Shown piece after piece: positions 19,401-28,416 of a stretch of 64,000 nucleotides of DNA (the first letter of the stretch is position 1; each line of letters starts with the position of its first letter). The notes beneath the pieces were generated by a model that was given only the letters and a program-made list of their open reading frames with translations, was not told the DNA's origin and did no database searches. Position numbers and translations under genes: made by a program. Origin of the DNA: Flavobacteriales bacterium (lineage in GTDB: Bacteria; Bacteroidota; Bacteroidia; Flavobacteriales_D; Sanyastnellaceae); the NCBI GenBank assembly GCA_019694805.1, contig JAIBBG010000003.1, positions 155,129-219,128 of the forward strand, read 5' to 3'.

Positions 19401-20502
19401 CGAACATATCAGGCAGGTCTTTTCAGAGAAACTGGGGGAGTTGGAATCTCCAGTGCCTAATGAATTATGGAATGCCGTTCAAGCCAAGATAAGTGTTGGC
19501 ACTGCTGCAAATACAGCAGTAGTCGCGGGCTCAAAAGGCATTGCTGCGGTGATAAAAATTGTTGCTGCTGCCGTAGTTGTTGCGGGTGTCGCAGTGGCTG
19601 TTATCATGAACCAAAGCAGTGATGAAACTGGTGTGGTAGCACAAAAGGAAATTACCCAGCCTATCAAGGACCAGCAGAAGCCGGTAGAAAACCTGTCGAC
19701 GATTCAAGAAAACGTTGTTACTCCTTCGATAGAGGAATCAGAAAACGTTAAATCTTTGATTCAGGAACCGCAAGTAGGTGAATTTAAATCTTCTGAAGAA
19801 ATTCAAGATTCGCAAGAAAATTCCAAAAATGTTTATGAAAGAGATGGAGGCGAAGTGATGCCAATGGAGCAACCCGGTTCCGTTCAGCCTCAAGGTTTAA
19901 CAAACAAACGCGAAGATCAATCGCCGGGTCTGGAAAAGGCTGAGCATGCCGATGCAGAATCAGCGCGTGAGCAATCCATTCTTCATATCAGCTCAGCATT
20001 CGAAGTCAAGAAAGAAAATAACCACCAATTGACGGTTTCTTTCCACCCTGAATCGCACGGGGAATTCTCATACGAATGGAGTTTTGGTGATGGAAATCAA
20101 TCAGAAGCCATTAGTCCCTCTCATACTTATGATGCAGAAGGCGAATATTTGATCGTTCTACGAATCACGGATAAGAATCAAAGAGTGATCACTTCAGAGC
20201 AGACCATTCAAGTATACAAGCCGGGTGCGGTAGTAATTCCCAATGTATTCACGCCGAATGGCGATGGCTCTAATGACATTTTTGACCCATCGGTATTATC
20301 GCAGGCGGTTGATTTTGATAAAGTTGTTGTGTTCAATATGGCAGGTGTGAAGGTATTTGAAAGTCATGGAGACAGCTTTTGGGATGGAAAAGATCCATCA
20401 GGCACTCCGTGTGAACCTGGACAATATCAATACATCATTTCTGCTCACGACAGGAATCATGAAATCCTCGAAAAGAAGGGCTACGTTACCCTTATTCGAT
20501 AG
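19378..20502 (+). CDS. Anti-sigma-like membrane protein with PKD domain and T9SS type B C-terminus
   Basis: 374 residues from a GTG start inside the sigma gene. The N-terminal ~45 residues (IDEHIRQVFSEKLGELESPV, PNELWNAVQAKI) look like the short cytoplasmic segment of Bacteroidota anti-sigma-type proteins. One membrane helix follows at about 53-77 (IKIVAAAVVVAGVAVAVIM). Next come a ~120-residue acidic, Gln/Glu/Ser-rich disordered linker, a PKD domain at about 205-280 (YEWSFGDGNQSEAISPSHTY), and a gliding motility-associated domain at about 286-374 (VVIPNVFTPNGDGSNDIF). There is no cleavable signal peptide. If the orientation is N-in, a T9SS-type domain is held in the periplasm on an inner-membrane anchor. 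An anti-sigma role is inferred from position and topology only. Confidence 0.8.
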   Translation: MKPLKQIDEHIRQVFSEKLGELESPVPNELWNAVQAKISVGTAANTAVVAGSKGIAAVIKIVAAAVVVAGVAVAVIMNQSSDETGVVAQKEITQPIKDQQKPVENLSTIQENVVTPSIEESENVKSLIQEPQVGEFKSSEEIQDSQENSKNVYERDGGEVMPMEQPGSVQPQGLTNKREDQSPGLEKAEHADAESAREQSILHISSAFEVKKENNHQLTVSFHPESHGEFSYEWSFGDGNQSEAISPSHTYDAEGEYLIVLRITDKNQRVITSEQTIQVYKPGAVVIPNVFTPNGDGSNDIFDPSVLSQAVDFDKVVVFNMAGVKVFESHGDSFWDGKDPSGTPCEPGQYQYIISAHDRNHEILEKKGYVTLIR

Positions 20503-20512
20503 AGTAAGCGAT

Positions 20513-20520
20513 TATATTTG
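20513..20520 (+). promoter_or_regulatory. -7 type element before the 1198-aa T9SS substrate
   Basis: TATATTTG fits TAnnTTTG and lies 10 bases after the preceding stop and about 80 bases before the start at 20600. I see no TTG at the usual upstream distance, so the call is weak and could instead reflect an alternative sigma factor. Confidence 0.35.
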
Positions 20521-20599
20521 CATCCCTTCGAAAATTCGACCGAAGTCAAAGATGATGAAGCTTAACGATTATCACCCGAAAGAATTTACAATCACTTCC

Positions 20600-23500
20600 A
20601 TGAGAAATTTCTTATTGCTGTGCGCTCTTTTTTTGGTGCAAACCACATCAATCATTGCTCAATCGAAATACAAAGCGCCGTTTAATGCGCGGTATTCTCC
20701 TGATATGACCATGGAAGAATTGTACGATACTACATTTCTCCAGAAGATGTCTAAGGAAGATTGGGTTAGATTCAGTCAGGATCCTCGTTTTGATGCTCAA
20801 AGGGTATCAGACATCAAAACAGCCTGGAAGGAAAATCACAAGCCATCTATGGCCATGCGCAAGTCTCTTCAGTCATCAGCCGAAGCGAATTGTACTTGGA
20901 AGGAACCAACCGACGACTATGAGCATCCCAATACCATCATGTGGCCTGGGAGTCCTGGAAACAGCACGGACAACTATTCAGATCCAATCAATCTGGGATG
21001 GAATTTTAATTTCTTTGGAACCAACTACAATCAAGTTGTCTTAACAACGAAAGGAACTATCGTTCTTGGTAATTCAGGTTACATTGATTTCACGCCATCA
21101 GCTTTCCCTGATCCACTGGCATCTGAGAGTAACCAACAATACAATCACATTGCTGCGTTTTGGACAGACTTTGATTTCGGTGCATCAGGAGATCTTTATT
21201 ACCTCCTCACACCGGAAGGCCTTTGCGTGAACTACATAGACGTTGGTTATTGGCCAAATCAGGGCGACAAAGTGAATTCTATGCAAATCATCATCACTCC
21301 TGACGGAAGTAATTTGATCGGTGGTGGTAACAACGTTCAATTCACTTATTATGACATGCAATTTGCCAATAGCCAGATCAGTGGTGCTTCGGGTGGATGC
21401 CAGGCAACTACTAATCTAGCCAATGTGGGTTGTGACAAATCAAGCGGTACTCAGCACTATGCATTTGGTCGTTTTAACTTCTGCGACAGCGAGGTTTATA
21501 ACGGGCCATATGGTGTTCAGGCAAATCAGCAAGATGGCGTGGATTGGTTGGATGGAAGGGTAATTGAATTCAACACCAGTGTTACCAATTTCAACATCAA
21601 TCAACCTCCGGTTGTTGTGGGTGAAGCTTGTGATACCATCACCATGTGTATTGGAGAGACTTTTAGTTTTGATCTCACTTTTACCAGTCCTGAATCCAAT
21701 CAAAATACTTCGATTACCTGGACACAAAGTGGAACAGGGTTTTCTGCGGGTTCCACCAGTGGCAATTACGCGGACCTCACAGACGCACTATTTGTGGCGA
21801 GTGCTACCAACGTCGGAAACAATACAGTTTCGATAACAGCGACTGATAATGGAACTCCAGCTGCAAGCACTACCGTAACTTATGTCTTTATGGTGGAGGA
21901 AACGACGCCTCCTCCAATTGCCATTACAGGCGTCACGGCCATTTGCGCAGGAGGTGAAACGGTTCTCACTGCATCGGAAGGTTTTGAGTACTATACCTGG
22001 AGCAACGGTCAACAAGGCCAGTCGGCTGAGGTGACATCACAAGGACCAATTACCGTCATTGGACATTATGGAAACTGCTCGGCAGTTGCAACGGTGAACA
22101 TTGATGTAACACCGTATTTTATTCCACAGCTGGAAGGAGGCAATGCCCCTATTGAAATGTGTCCTGGTCAAGATACCACAATTTGCGTTTTAGGTGATTA
22201 TGTTTCTTATGAATGGTTTATCTATCCGGGATATGATGGAGAATTCGTAGCAGGAACTCCAACCAATGAGCCTTGCGCGCAGGTTACAGGTAATGTCAAT
22301 GGTAACTATGGTATTCACGTAACAGATGAAAACGGTTGTGAGGGTGAGAACATCAAATTGATCACCATTACTGAATCATTTGTTTGTGAGAGCAATGATG
22401 ACAACAATGGTGCTTATTGCAGCTCACTCGAGTCTGTTGATTTTTGTGGATATAGTAACCCCGCTGAAGACAACCTTATCATCTATGGTTTAAGTACTAA
22501 CCAAAATGGTTGGCAAGGTTCATACATCAACGTTTATATCTATCCGGCAGATGGTGGTCCTGTTGAAGAGTATTTCTTCACAACATTCACCACTTTGGGC
22601 CAGCTGACCAGCATAATGATCGGCGCTGGGGATAGTATCTCAATAGAATATTTCGCCAATGGAAATAATTTCCAGGGTAACTCACTTTGGGTAATCAACT
22701 GCGGACAGACAGCACCAACGATCATTCCGGCACCACTTACAACGGGTGTTGTTTACAGTTCGATGTCTACATGTTATCCAGAAGAACTTGCCGGAACATG
22801 GACAGTTTCCGGTCCAGCAGGATGGTCGATGACAGATATGACTCAAATGACATCCACATTCACACCGGGTGGATTTGGTGTTTATGAATTGTGCTTCAAT
22901 GATCCGGCATGCAGCATTGATCACTGCTATGATCTGATATATGCAGAACCTCCTACTATCGTTATGTCACCCGGGTTGAACATGATGTTATGCGACGACC
23001 AGACTACCAATCAATCAGTCGTTGTATCTGATGTGGGTGGAACTGGAACCGTATCATGGACTGGAACAAGTGTTGTACCAGCACCAGATCAAATGTCGGC
23101 CACAGCCGGGCCATATAATGGGTATACTCAAACAACCGTAACAGCAACAATCACCAATGTTTGCGGAACTGCTTCGGATTTCATCGATATTGAACATCAA
23201 CCAGACGTTCCAGATCCGGTATTAAGTCTACAACATCTCTGTGAAAATGGATCTGTAACATTGGATCCAATTCCTTCGAATCAGGATAACCCGAATCTTG
23301 TATATGATTGGTCTCCAGGCAATGCAACTGGCTCAACATTGAATGTGACGCAGACTGGAACTTATTCAGTAGTTGTATCCAATGATTGCGATCAAAGCAA
23401 TGAGGCGTCTGCACAAGTGGTTGGTGTGAATGCTGCGAATATTCAGAATAATCCAGATGATTACATTCTCACATGTGATCAAAGCGATGTTACACTCACC

Positions 23501-24196
23501 GTGAATTACAGCAATGCTTCTGAATACACCATCAATTGGACTGGTCCTAATACCTCGAATACGAATAGTGTTTTGGCAGATGAAGATGGAAACTATTGCT
23601 GGCAAGTGACCGACATTTATAATTGTAACACACTGGTACAGGGTTGCACAGAAGTAAATATTTCGAGCGCTCCACAGACATCTTCAGGAGGTGGTGACCT
23701 CATGGCGTTATGTCCAAATGAATGCGAAGCATTGGAAATCGTCGTAAACGCAGAAGACCCATCATTCTCTTGGTCTACCAGTTGTTCTGGTTATCCAATT
23801 GGTTCTTCAAGTGCTGCTATTGAATATTGTGCGAACCAAGTGCCACAAGAGTGCCTCGGTGTGCCAATCACCATCACGGCAACTGTTTCAAATGAATGTG
23901 GTAGTGATCAAGCGACTTGGACAGTACAAACCAATGCTTGTGAAGTTTACATACCCAATGTATTCACTCCAAACGGCGATTCTGAAAATAATGAGTTCTA
24001 TATCCGCGGACTTGAGAACTACAATAACGTTGAGCTTTACGTATTCAATCGTTGGGGGAATAAAGTCTTTGAAAGTTCCAACTATCAAAACAATTGGAAC
24101 GCAGAAGAACTCGCAGACGGAACCTATTGGTATCTTATCAAATTGCCATATGGTCAGAAGACCGAGTATAAAGGAAATATTACCATCATGAGATAA
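20600..24196 (+). CDS. Large T9SS type B secreted protein with nidogen-like N-terminal domain
   Basis: 1198 residues from the ATG at 20600, which starts a signal peptide (MRNFLLLCALFLVQTTSIIA). Longer in-frame starts reach back into the previous gene and are not credible. Residues about 100-290 look like a nidogen-type beta domain (LGWNFNFFGTNYNQVVLTTK, HIAAFWTDFDFG, VQFTYYDMQF). PKD/Ig-like modules follow, and the protein ends with CEVYIPNVFTPNGDSENN, LYVFNRWGNKVFES and YKGNITIMR, the type B gliding motility-associated domain. Predicted T9SS cargo at the cell surface. Its gene follows the sigma/anti-sigma pair directly with its own promoter-like element, so it may belong to that regulon (inference). 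Confidence 0.87.
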   Translation: MRNFLLLCALFLVQTTSIIAQSKYKAPFNARYSPDMTMEELYDTTFLQKMSKEDWVRFSQDPRFDAQRVSDIKTAWKENHKPSMAMRKSLQSSAEANCTWKEPTDDYEHPNTIMWPGSPGNSTDNYSDPINLGWNFNFFGTNYNQVVLTTKGTIVLGNSGYIDFTPSAFPDPLASESNQQYNHIAAFWTDFDFGASGDLYYLLTPEGLCVNYIDVGYWPNQGDKVNSMQIIITPDGSNLIGGGNNVQFTYYDMQFANSQISGASGGCQATTNLANVGCDKSSGTQHYAFGRFNFCDSEVYNGPYGVQANQQDGVDWLDGRVIEFNTSVTNFNINQPPVVVGEACDTITMCIGETFSFDLTFTSPESNQNTSITWTQSGTGFSAGSTSGNYADLTDALFVASATNVGNNTVSITATDNGTPAASTTVTYVFMVEETTPPPIAITGVTAICAGGETVLTASEGFEYYTWSNGQQGQSAEVTSQGPITVIGHYGNCSAVATVNIDVTPYFIPQLEGGNAPIEMCPGQDTTICVLGDYVSYEWFIYPGYDGEFVAGTPTNEPCAQVTGNVNGNYGIHVTDENGCEGENIKLITITESFVCESNDDNNGAYCSSLESVDFCGYSNPAEDNLIIYGLSTNQNGWQGSYINVYIYPADGGPVEEYFFTTFTTLGQLTSIMIGAGDSISIEYFANGNNFQGNSLWVINCGQTAPTIIPAPLTTGVVYSSMSTCYPEELAGTWTVSGPAGWSMTDMTQMTSTFTPGGFGVYELCFNDPACSIDHCYDLIYAEPPTIVMSPGLNMMLCDDQTTNQSVVVSDVGGTGTVSWTGTSVVPAPDQMSATAGPYNGYTQTTVTATITNVCGTASDFIDIEHQPDVPDPVLSLQHLCENGSVTLDPIPSNQDNPNLVYDWSPGNATGSTLNVTQTGTYSVVVSNDCDQSNEASAQVVGVNAANIQNNPDDYILTCDQSDVTLTVNYSNASEYTINWTGPNTSNTNSVLADEDGNYCWQVTDIYNCNTLVQGCTEVNISSAPQTSSGGGDLMALCPNECEALEIVVNAEDPSFSWSTSCSGYPIGSSSAAIEYCANQVPQECLGVPITITATVSNECGSDQATWTVQTNACEVYIPNVFTPNGDSENNEFYIRGLENYNNVELYVFNRWGNKVFESSNYQNNWNAEELADGTYWYLIKLPYGQKTEYKGNITIMR

Positions 24197-24211
24197 ATAA
24201 TATTCTCTGAA

Positions 24212-24245
24212 TGAAAGACCTCACAGCCGTGAGGTCTTTTTTTTT
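24212..24245 (+). terminator. Terminator after the 1198-aa T9SS substrate
   Basis: An 11-bp perfect stem AAAGACCTCAC/GTGAGGTCTTT with loop AGCC, followed by a tract of Ts. It precludes the in-frame upstream start at 24211 for radA. Confidence 0.92.
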
Positions 24246-24300
24246 ATGGCATAATTCATTTCATGGAGTTCATTCACTATGGAATAGATTCGCAACCAAG

Positions 24301-25650
24301 ATGAGTAAGATAAGAACGGCCTATTTCTGTCAGAATTGCGGAAATCAATCACCAAAATGGATTGGCAAGTGCCCTTCATGCGGTGATTGGAATACCTATG
24401 TTGAAGAAGTCGTTCAGAAGACCCCTACCTCGGCGGTGAAACGATCTTCAAGTAAGCCACAATTGATTGGCGAACTACAAGCCGATGGATTACCGAGAAT
24501 TGTATTGCTCGATCAAGAGTTGAATCGGGTGTTGGGTGGCGGTTTGGTTCCTGGAAGTTTGATTTTGTTTGGAGGAGAACCAGGTATTGGAAAGAGTACT
24601 TTGATGTTGCAAATGGCCTTGCGACAACTCAACATGTCAGTCCTTTATGTGAGCGGGGAAGAAAGTGAAGAACAACTCAGAATGCGTGCAGATCGCATCA
24701 GCCAAGATAATCCGCGTTGCATGGTTTTGATGGAAACCTCTTTAGAGAGCATCATTGCAGCAGCAGAAGAAACAAAGCCGGATGTTTTGATTGTGGACTC
24801 CATACAAACCTTGTCTGCAGAGCATATAGAAAGTTCTCCCGGAAGTGTTTCTCAGGTGCGTGAATGTGCTTCTCGTTTGATGAAGTTTGCTAAAGAATCG
24901 CACACCGTTGTTTTTCTCATTGGTCACATCACAAAAGAAGGAACGCTCGCCGGACCAAAAGTTTTGGAACACATGGTGGATACAGTTCTTCAGTTTGAGG
25001 GCGACAGACATCACATATATCGTTTGTTGAGGACCACTAAAAACCGATTTGGTAGCACCAATGAATTGGGCATTTATGAAATGCACGGGGCGGGATTGAG
25101 AGAAGTTGCAAATCCGTCAGAAATACTTATTCATTCACATACTGAATCATTGAGTGGATCTGCCATTGCTGCGACTATGGAGGGCATAAGGCCCATGCTG
25201 GTGGAAATTCAGGCCTTGGTGAGCACGGCTGTGTATGGCACGCCGCAAAGAAGTACAACCGGTTTTGATGTGAGAAGATTAAATATGCTCCTTGCAGTAT
25301 TGGAAAAGCGATGTGGATTTCGTCTGGCAATGAAGGATGTATTCCTGAATATAGCAGGAGGAATGCGACTGGAAGATCCAGCCATGGATCTTGCGGTAGT
25401 TGCTTCTATTCTTTCAAGCAATAGTGAAATTCCATTGCCGAAACTGGCATGTTTTGCTGGAGAAGTTGGTTTGAACGGAGAGATTCGACCGGTTACGCGT
25501 ATTGAACAACGGATCAATGAAGCCACAAAGCTTGGATTTGAAACTATCTTTATTTCCAAGTACAATAAAGGAAACTACAACGGCAAAAAGGGAATTCAAG
25601 TGATAGAAGTTGGTCGTGTTGAAGAAATTTTATCTCACCTATTTGGGTGA
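24301..25650 (+). CDS. radA: DNA repair protein RadA
   Basis: 449 residues. The N-terminal zinc finger has the pattern YFCQNCGNQSPKWIGKCPSC. The RecA-like ATPase has Walker A GGEPGIGKST at about residues 91-100, and the RadA-specific KNRFG motif is at 247-251. The C-terminal Lon-like domain contains DVFLNIAGGMRLEDPAMDLA. RadA is a branch-migration helicase that processes recombination intermediates with RecA. The start at 24301 (MSKIRTAYFC) was chosen over a longer ORF that begins inside the upstream terminator. The gene ends exactly where the convergent rsmI gene ends, with no base between the stop codons. Confidence 0.97.
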   Translation: MSKIRTAYFCQNCGNQSPKWIGKCPSCGDWNTYVEEVVQKTPTSAVKRSSSKPQLIGELQADGLPRIVLLDQELNRVLGGGLVPGSLILFGGEPGIGKSTLMLQMALRQLNMSVLYVSGEESEEQLRMRADRISQDNPRCMVLMETSLESIIAAAEETKPDVLIVDSIQTLSAEHIESSPGSVSQVRECASRLMKFAKESHTVVFLIGHITKEGTLAGPKVLEHMVDTVLQFEGDRHHIYRLLRTTKNRFGSTNELGIYEMHGAGLREVANPSEILIHSHTESLSGSAIAATMEGIRPMLVEIQALVSTAVYGTPQRSTTGFDVRRLNMLLAVLEKRCGFRLAMKDVFLNIAGGMRLEDPAMDLAVVASILSSNSEIPLPKLACFAGEVGLNGEIRPVTRIEQRINEATKLGFETIFISKYNKGNYNGKKGIQVIEVGRVEEILSHLFG

Positions 25651-26322
25651 TCAATCACGCTGGCCGGAAATGACCAGCACAAATTCACCCCGGGGTTCTT
25701 GCTTGGTAAAATGATCTTTCAGTTCAGCGAGTGTGCCCCTCGCTGTTTCTTCGAATTTTTTTGAAATCTCACGACTAACCGAACCGGTTCTATCTGGTCC
25801 GCAGAATTGGATCAATTGATCCAGTGTTTTGAGAAGCCTGTGCGGACTTTCATATAACACACTCGTGTTCTCGTCAGCAGCGATTTTTTTGATCTTCGTT
25901 TCTCTCCCCTTTTTATGGGGTAGAAATCCACAAAAGGTAAATGTTTCACAAGGCAGACCACTTACGACTAGTGCAGGTACGAAGGCAGTTGGGCCGGGCA
26001 GACATTCTACTTCTATGTTTTCTTTGAGACACGCTCTTACCAATAGAAATCCAGGGTCGCTAATAGCAGGAGTTCCTGCATCTGAAACAAGGACAACGTG
26101 ATTCGACTGTTGAATGCGTTCAACTGTATTTTTTAGAACTGCATGTTCATTGTTGAGGTGGTAGCTCTGCACATGTTTATCAATGGAAAAATGTGCAAGA
26201 AGTTTTTTGGTTTCGCGGGTATCTTCTGCAAGAATGTAATCGCATTCTTTGAGCAAACGAATTGCGCGTAACGTTATGTCTTCAAGATTGCCGATAGGGG
26301 TCGGCACAAGGGTAAGCTTCAC
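25651..26322 (-). CDS. rsmI: 16S rRNA (cytidine1402-2'-O)-methyltransferase
   Basis: 223 residues. Family motifs are LVPTPIGNLEDITLRAI at the N-terminus, LAEDTRETKKLL, VSDAGTPAISDPG, ECLPGPTAFVPALVVSG, FLPHKKGRE and LYESPHRLLKTL. RsmI uses S-adenosylmethionine to methylate the 2'-OH of C1402 in the 30S decoding centre. It lies 23 bases downstream of the hypothetical gene at 26346-27071 on the same strand and is probably co-transcribed with it. Confidence 0.95.
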   Translation of the reverse strand: MKLTLVPTPIGNLEDITLRAIRLLKECDYILAEDTRETKKLLAHFSIDKHVQSYHLNNEHAVLKNTVERIQQSNHVVLVSDAGTPAISDPGFLLVRACLKENIEVECLPGPTAFVPALVVSGLPCETFTFCGFLPHKKGRETKIKKIAADENTSVLYESPHRLLKTLDQLIQFCGPDRTGSVSREISKKFEETARGTLAELKDHFTKQEPRGEFVLVISGQRD

Positions 26323-26345
26323 CTGATCAATGGTTGTGGTGAACG

Positions 26346-27071
26346 TTACATATAGCGTCTTTCAATGAGCTCAACAAAATCTGAGGTCACTGATGATTCG
26401 GCGCTCCAGGAGTATTTGGTTCTCAACGTAGCAATTTGCTGCATCGCATCTTCACGCGTGGTGTTGTTCAATTTATCAATAGCAACTTCGTAGTCTTGAT
26501 TGTTGCCTTTGAACAATTCTCTGGAAAATTGAAATCTTTGATTGAGGGTGATGGCTCGTTTCAAATCCTGAATTGGATTGTTTTCCATTTTTTCAGCCAG
26601 AGACTCAGAAGCGGCAACTACGCGTGTGAGTTTTTCATGTAGACTTTCCTTGGAATCATGAGTGGATGCAGCTGGTCTGGTTGGCTCAGGAACGAGGGGA
26701 ACCACGACAGTTTCTTCTGGTTTGGTGATGGCTGGTTCTGCCTTTGTCACTTCTTCTATCGCATCGATCAGGGAAATTTGAAGAGGTTCTTCCGTTTTGA
26801 TTTCTTCCAGGCGGAAGGAGATTTCCGGAATGGACTGGGTATCCGGAGTTTCTTCTTTTGCTACTGATGGCGTTACCGTCACTTTTTCTTTCACTTCTTC
26901 ATCATAGGCCTTATACCTGAGAACCACGAGGCGCTCATACAATTCTCGGCTGGCATCAGTGAGGTTTTCGAGGTCCATTCTGCTGAGCTCACCAGTTAAC
27001 AGATGATCCAGTTTACGCTGAATGTTACCTGCAATCTCCTGCAGGGTTTGGTATTTCAGGTTGTCTATCAT
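26346..27071 (-). CDS. Conserved hypothetical protein with disordered middle
   Basis: 241 residues, no signal peptide or membrane segment. The N-terminal 60 residues are helical (LQEIAGNIQRKLDHLLTGEL). A Glu/Pro/Val-rich low-complexity stretch follows, and a conserved-looking helical C-terminus (NPIQDLKRAITLNQRFQFSR; LFKGNNQDYEVAIDKLNN; LRTKYSW) closes the protein. A similar C-terminal pattern recurs in Bacteroidota proteins of unknown function, which I recall rather than have checked. It is upstream of rsmI on the same strand. No function can be assigned. Confidence 0.72.
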   Translation of the reverse strand: MIDNLKYQTLQEIAGNIQRKLDHLLTGELSRMDLENLTDASRELYERLVVLRYKAYDEEVKEKVTVTPSVAKEETPDTQSIPEISFRLEEIKTEEPLQISLIDAIEEVTKAEPAITKPEETVVVPLVPEPTRPAASTHDSKESLHEKLTRVVAASESLAEKMENNPIQDLKRAITLNQRFQFSRELFKGNNQDYEVAIDKLNNTTREDAMQQIATLRTKYSWSAESSVTSDFVELIERRYM

Positions 27072-27093
27072 GGCAGCAATTGTTTGTATTGAT

Positions 27094-27101
27094 CAAATGT
27101 A
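27094..27101 (-). promoter_or_regulatory. -7 type element before the 241-aa hypothetical gene
   Basis: On the minus strand this reads TACATTTG, matching TAnnTTTG, 23 bases upstream of the start at 27071. No TTG is seen at the expected upstream distance. Confidence 0.4.
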
Positions 27102-27125
27102 TACTTCAATGTTGTTGAATGATCA

Positions 27126-27479
27126 TCATCCCACAGCAAGTTTTTCACGATCCTTTCTTGGAAGTGATTGCACCACAAGTCTGTAACTTTCGTCAATGAG
27201 ATTACAGATGAAAGTATCTCGAAGTGTTCCATCCAGCACAATGGTATTCCAATGCTTTTTACTCATATGATAACCAGGAATGATGGCTGGATATTGCTCT
27301 CGAAGTTCAATGGCTTTTTCAGGATCACATTTCAAATTGATGCTTTCGAATGTTTCGACATCCGTAAGTGCGAACATCTTGCCCCCCACTTTGAAAACCA
27401 GCGTTCGGTTGTCGAAAGGAAATTCTTCAGTGGTACCGTTTTTTTCCAAGCAATATTCCCTATAGAATTCAATATTCAT
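27126..27479 (-). CDS. MmcQ/YjbR family protein
   Basis: 117 residues from the ATG at 27479 (MNIEFYREYCLEKNGTTEEF). Family features include FPFDNRTLVFKVGGKMFAL, the LKCDPEKAIELREQY segment, and the MSKKHWNTIVLDG and LIDESYRLVVQSL signatures of the CyaY-fold YjbR group, often called DNA-binding although the role is poorly defined. A longer ORF to 27536 overlaps the upstream PorP/SprF gene and is not needed. It lies 8 bases after that gene, so it is probably the last gene of that operon. Confidence 0.87.
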   Translation of the reverse strand: MNIEFYREYCLEKNGTTEEFPFDNRTLVFKVGGKMFALTDVETFESINLKCDPEKAIELREQYPAIIPGYHMSKKHWNTIVLDGTLRDTFICNLIDESYRLVVQSLPRKDREKLAVG

Positions 27480-27487
27480 GGAGGATA

Positions 27488-28414
27488 TCAATCGTATGCT
27501 GCGCAAGGTACATGCAGCGGGTTGGGTTTTGTACACGCACGTATTCCAAGTATAATCTCGTGAGTACTCGCGCCATCATAGCGGATCTTGTTCATGGTAA
27601 TGTCGTATGCATAAGCGACAGTGACATAGTTGACCACAGACAATTTGAGTAATGCGGAAAATCCATGACCTGATCGTGCTGCGACACCAACGGCTACCAT
27701 GTCTTTGTAGTCGAGGATAAACTGGGCGTCAATAGATGAGCGGCTTTTCCCGACATAATTGATGAGGAATGCGGGTTTAAAGCTCATTTCTTCGGTTAAT
27801 CTCATGGCATAACCATTGGCGAAAGTGAAGTGCCTTTTGAGTCGGGTGTCTTGCGGGCCGTCAATTTTGGGGCTATTTACATTCCTGATGGAAAATCCAT
27901 AGAAGCGATCGGGTCGGTATAACCATAATCCGGCATTGAATGTGGGGAAAACAAAGTCGTTGACTCCGCCGGTAATGACAGGGTCAATATCCTGAAGTTC
28001 GAGTGACATTTCACCGTAATCGATGGCATACTGCGCGAAACCCACACCAAGTCCACCAGCAAGGAAATATTTGTTGGAAAGCTTCATGTGGTGAGCCACC
28101 ATGATATTAAGATTGGTATATCCGAATGGTCCCGCATCATCATTTTCCATGGTTGCCCCGATGCCTGTGAATCGGAGTTTGCTGTCTTTGCCGATTTTCC
28201 CATGGAGGTTAGCGAATGCAGTATTTGGAGCTCCTTCGAAACCCTTCCATTGTCTTCTGTAGCCGAATTTAAGATCCAGACATGGGGCAGTTCCGGCGAC
28301 TGCTGGATTGTATTGCAGATAATTATAGGTGAAAAAGGTAAAGTGCGATAATTGTTGCGCGTACATTTGGTATACAGCAGCAAAAAGCAATATGAAAGCT
28401 ATACCTTTTTTCAT
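27488..28414 (-). CDS. PorP/SprF family T9SS outer-membrane protein
   Basis: 308 residues with a signal peptide (MKKGIAFILLFAAVYQMYAQ). The hallmark start of the mature protein is present: HFTFFTYNYLQYNPAVAGT, then LKFGYRRQWKGFEGAPNT. The rest is a run of amphipathic beta strands expected for an outer-membrane beta barrel. PorP/SprF proteins attach type B T9SS substrates to the surface or help secrete them. The gene starts 2 bases after the stop of a type B substrate gene (28417-29418), the usual substrate-SprF pairing, so the two likely work together. Confidence 0.92.
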   Translation of the reverse strand: MKKGIAFILLFAAVYQMYAQQLSHFTFFTYNYLQYNPAVAGTAPCLDLKFGYRRQWKGFEGAPNTAFANLHGKIGKDSKLRFTGIGATMENDDAGPFGYTNLNIMVAHHMKLSNKYFLAGGLGVGFAQYAIDYGEMSLELQDIDPVITGGVNDFVFPTFNAGLWLYRPDRFYGFSIRNVNSPKIDGPQDTRLKRHFTFANGYAMRLTEEMSFKPAFLINYVGKSRSSIDAQFILDYKDMVAVGVAARSGHGFSALLKLSVVNYVTVAYAYDITMNKIRYDGASTHEIILGIRACTKPNPLHVPCAAYD

Positions 28415-28416
28415 GA

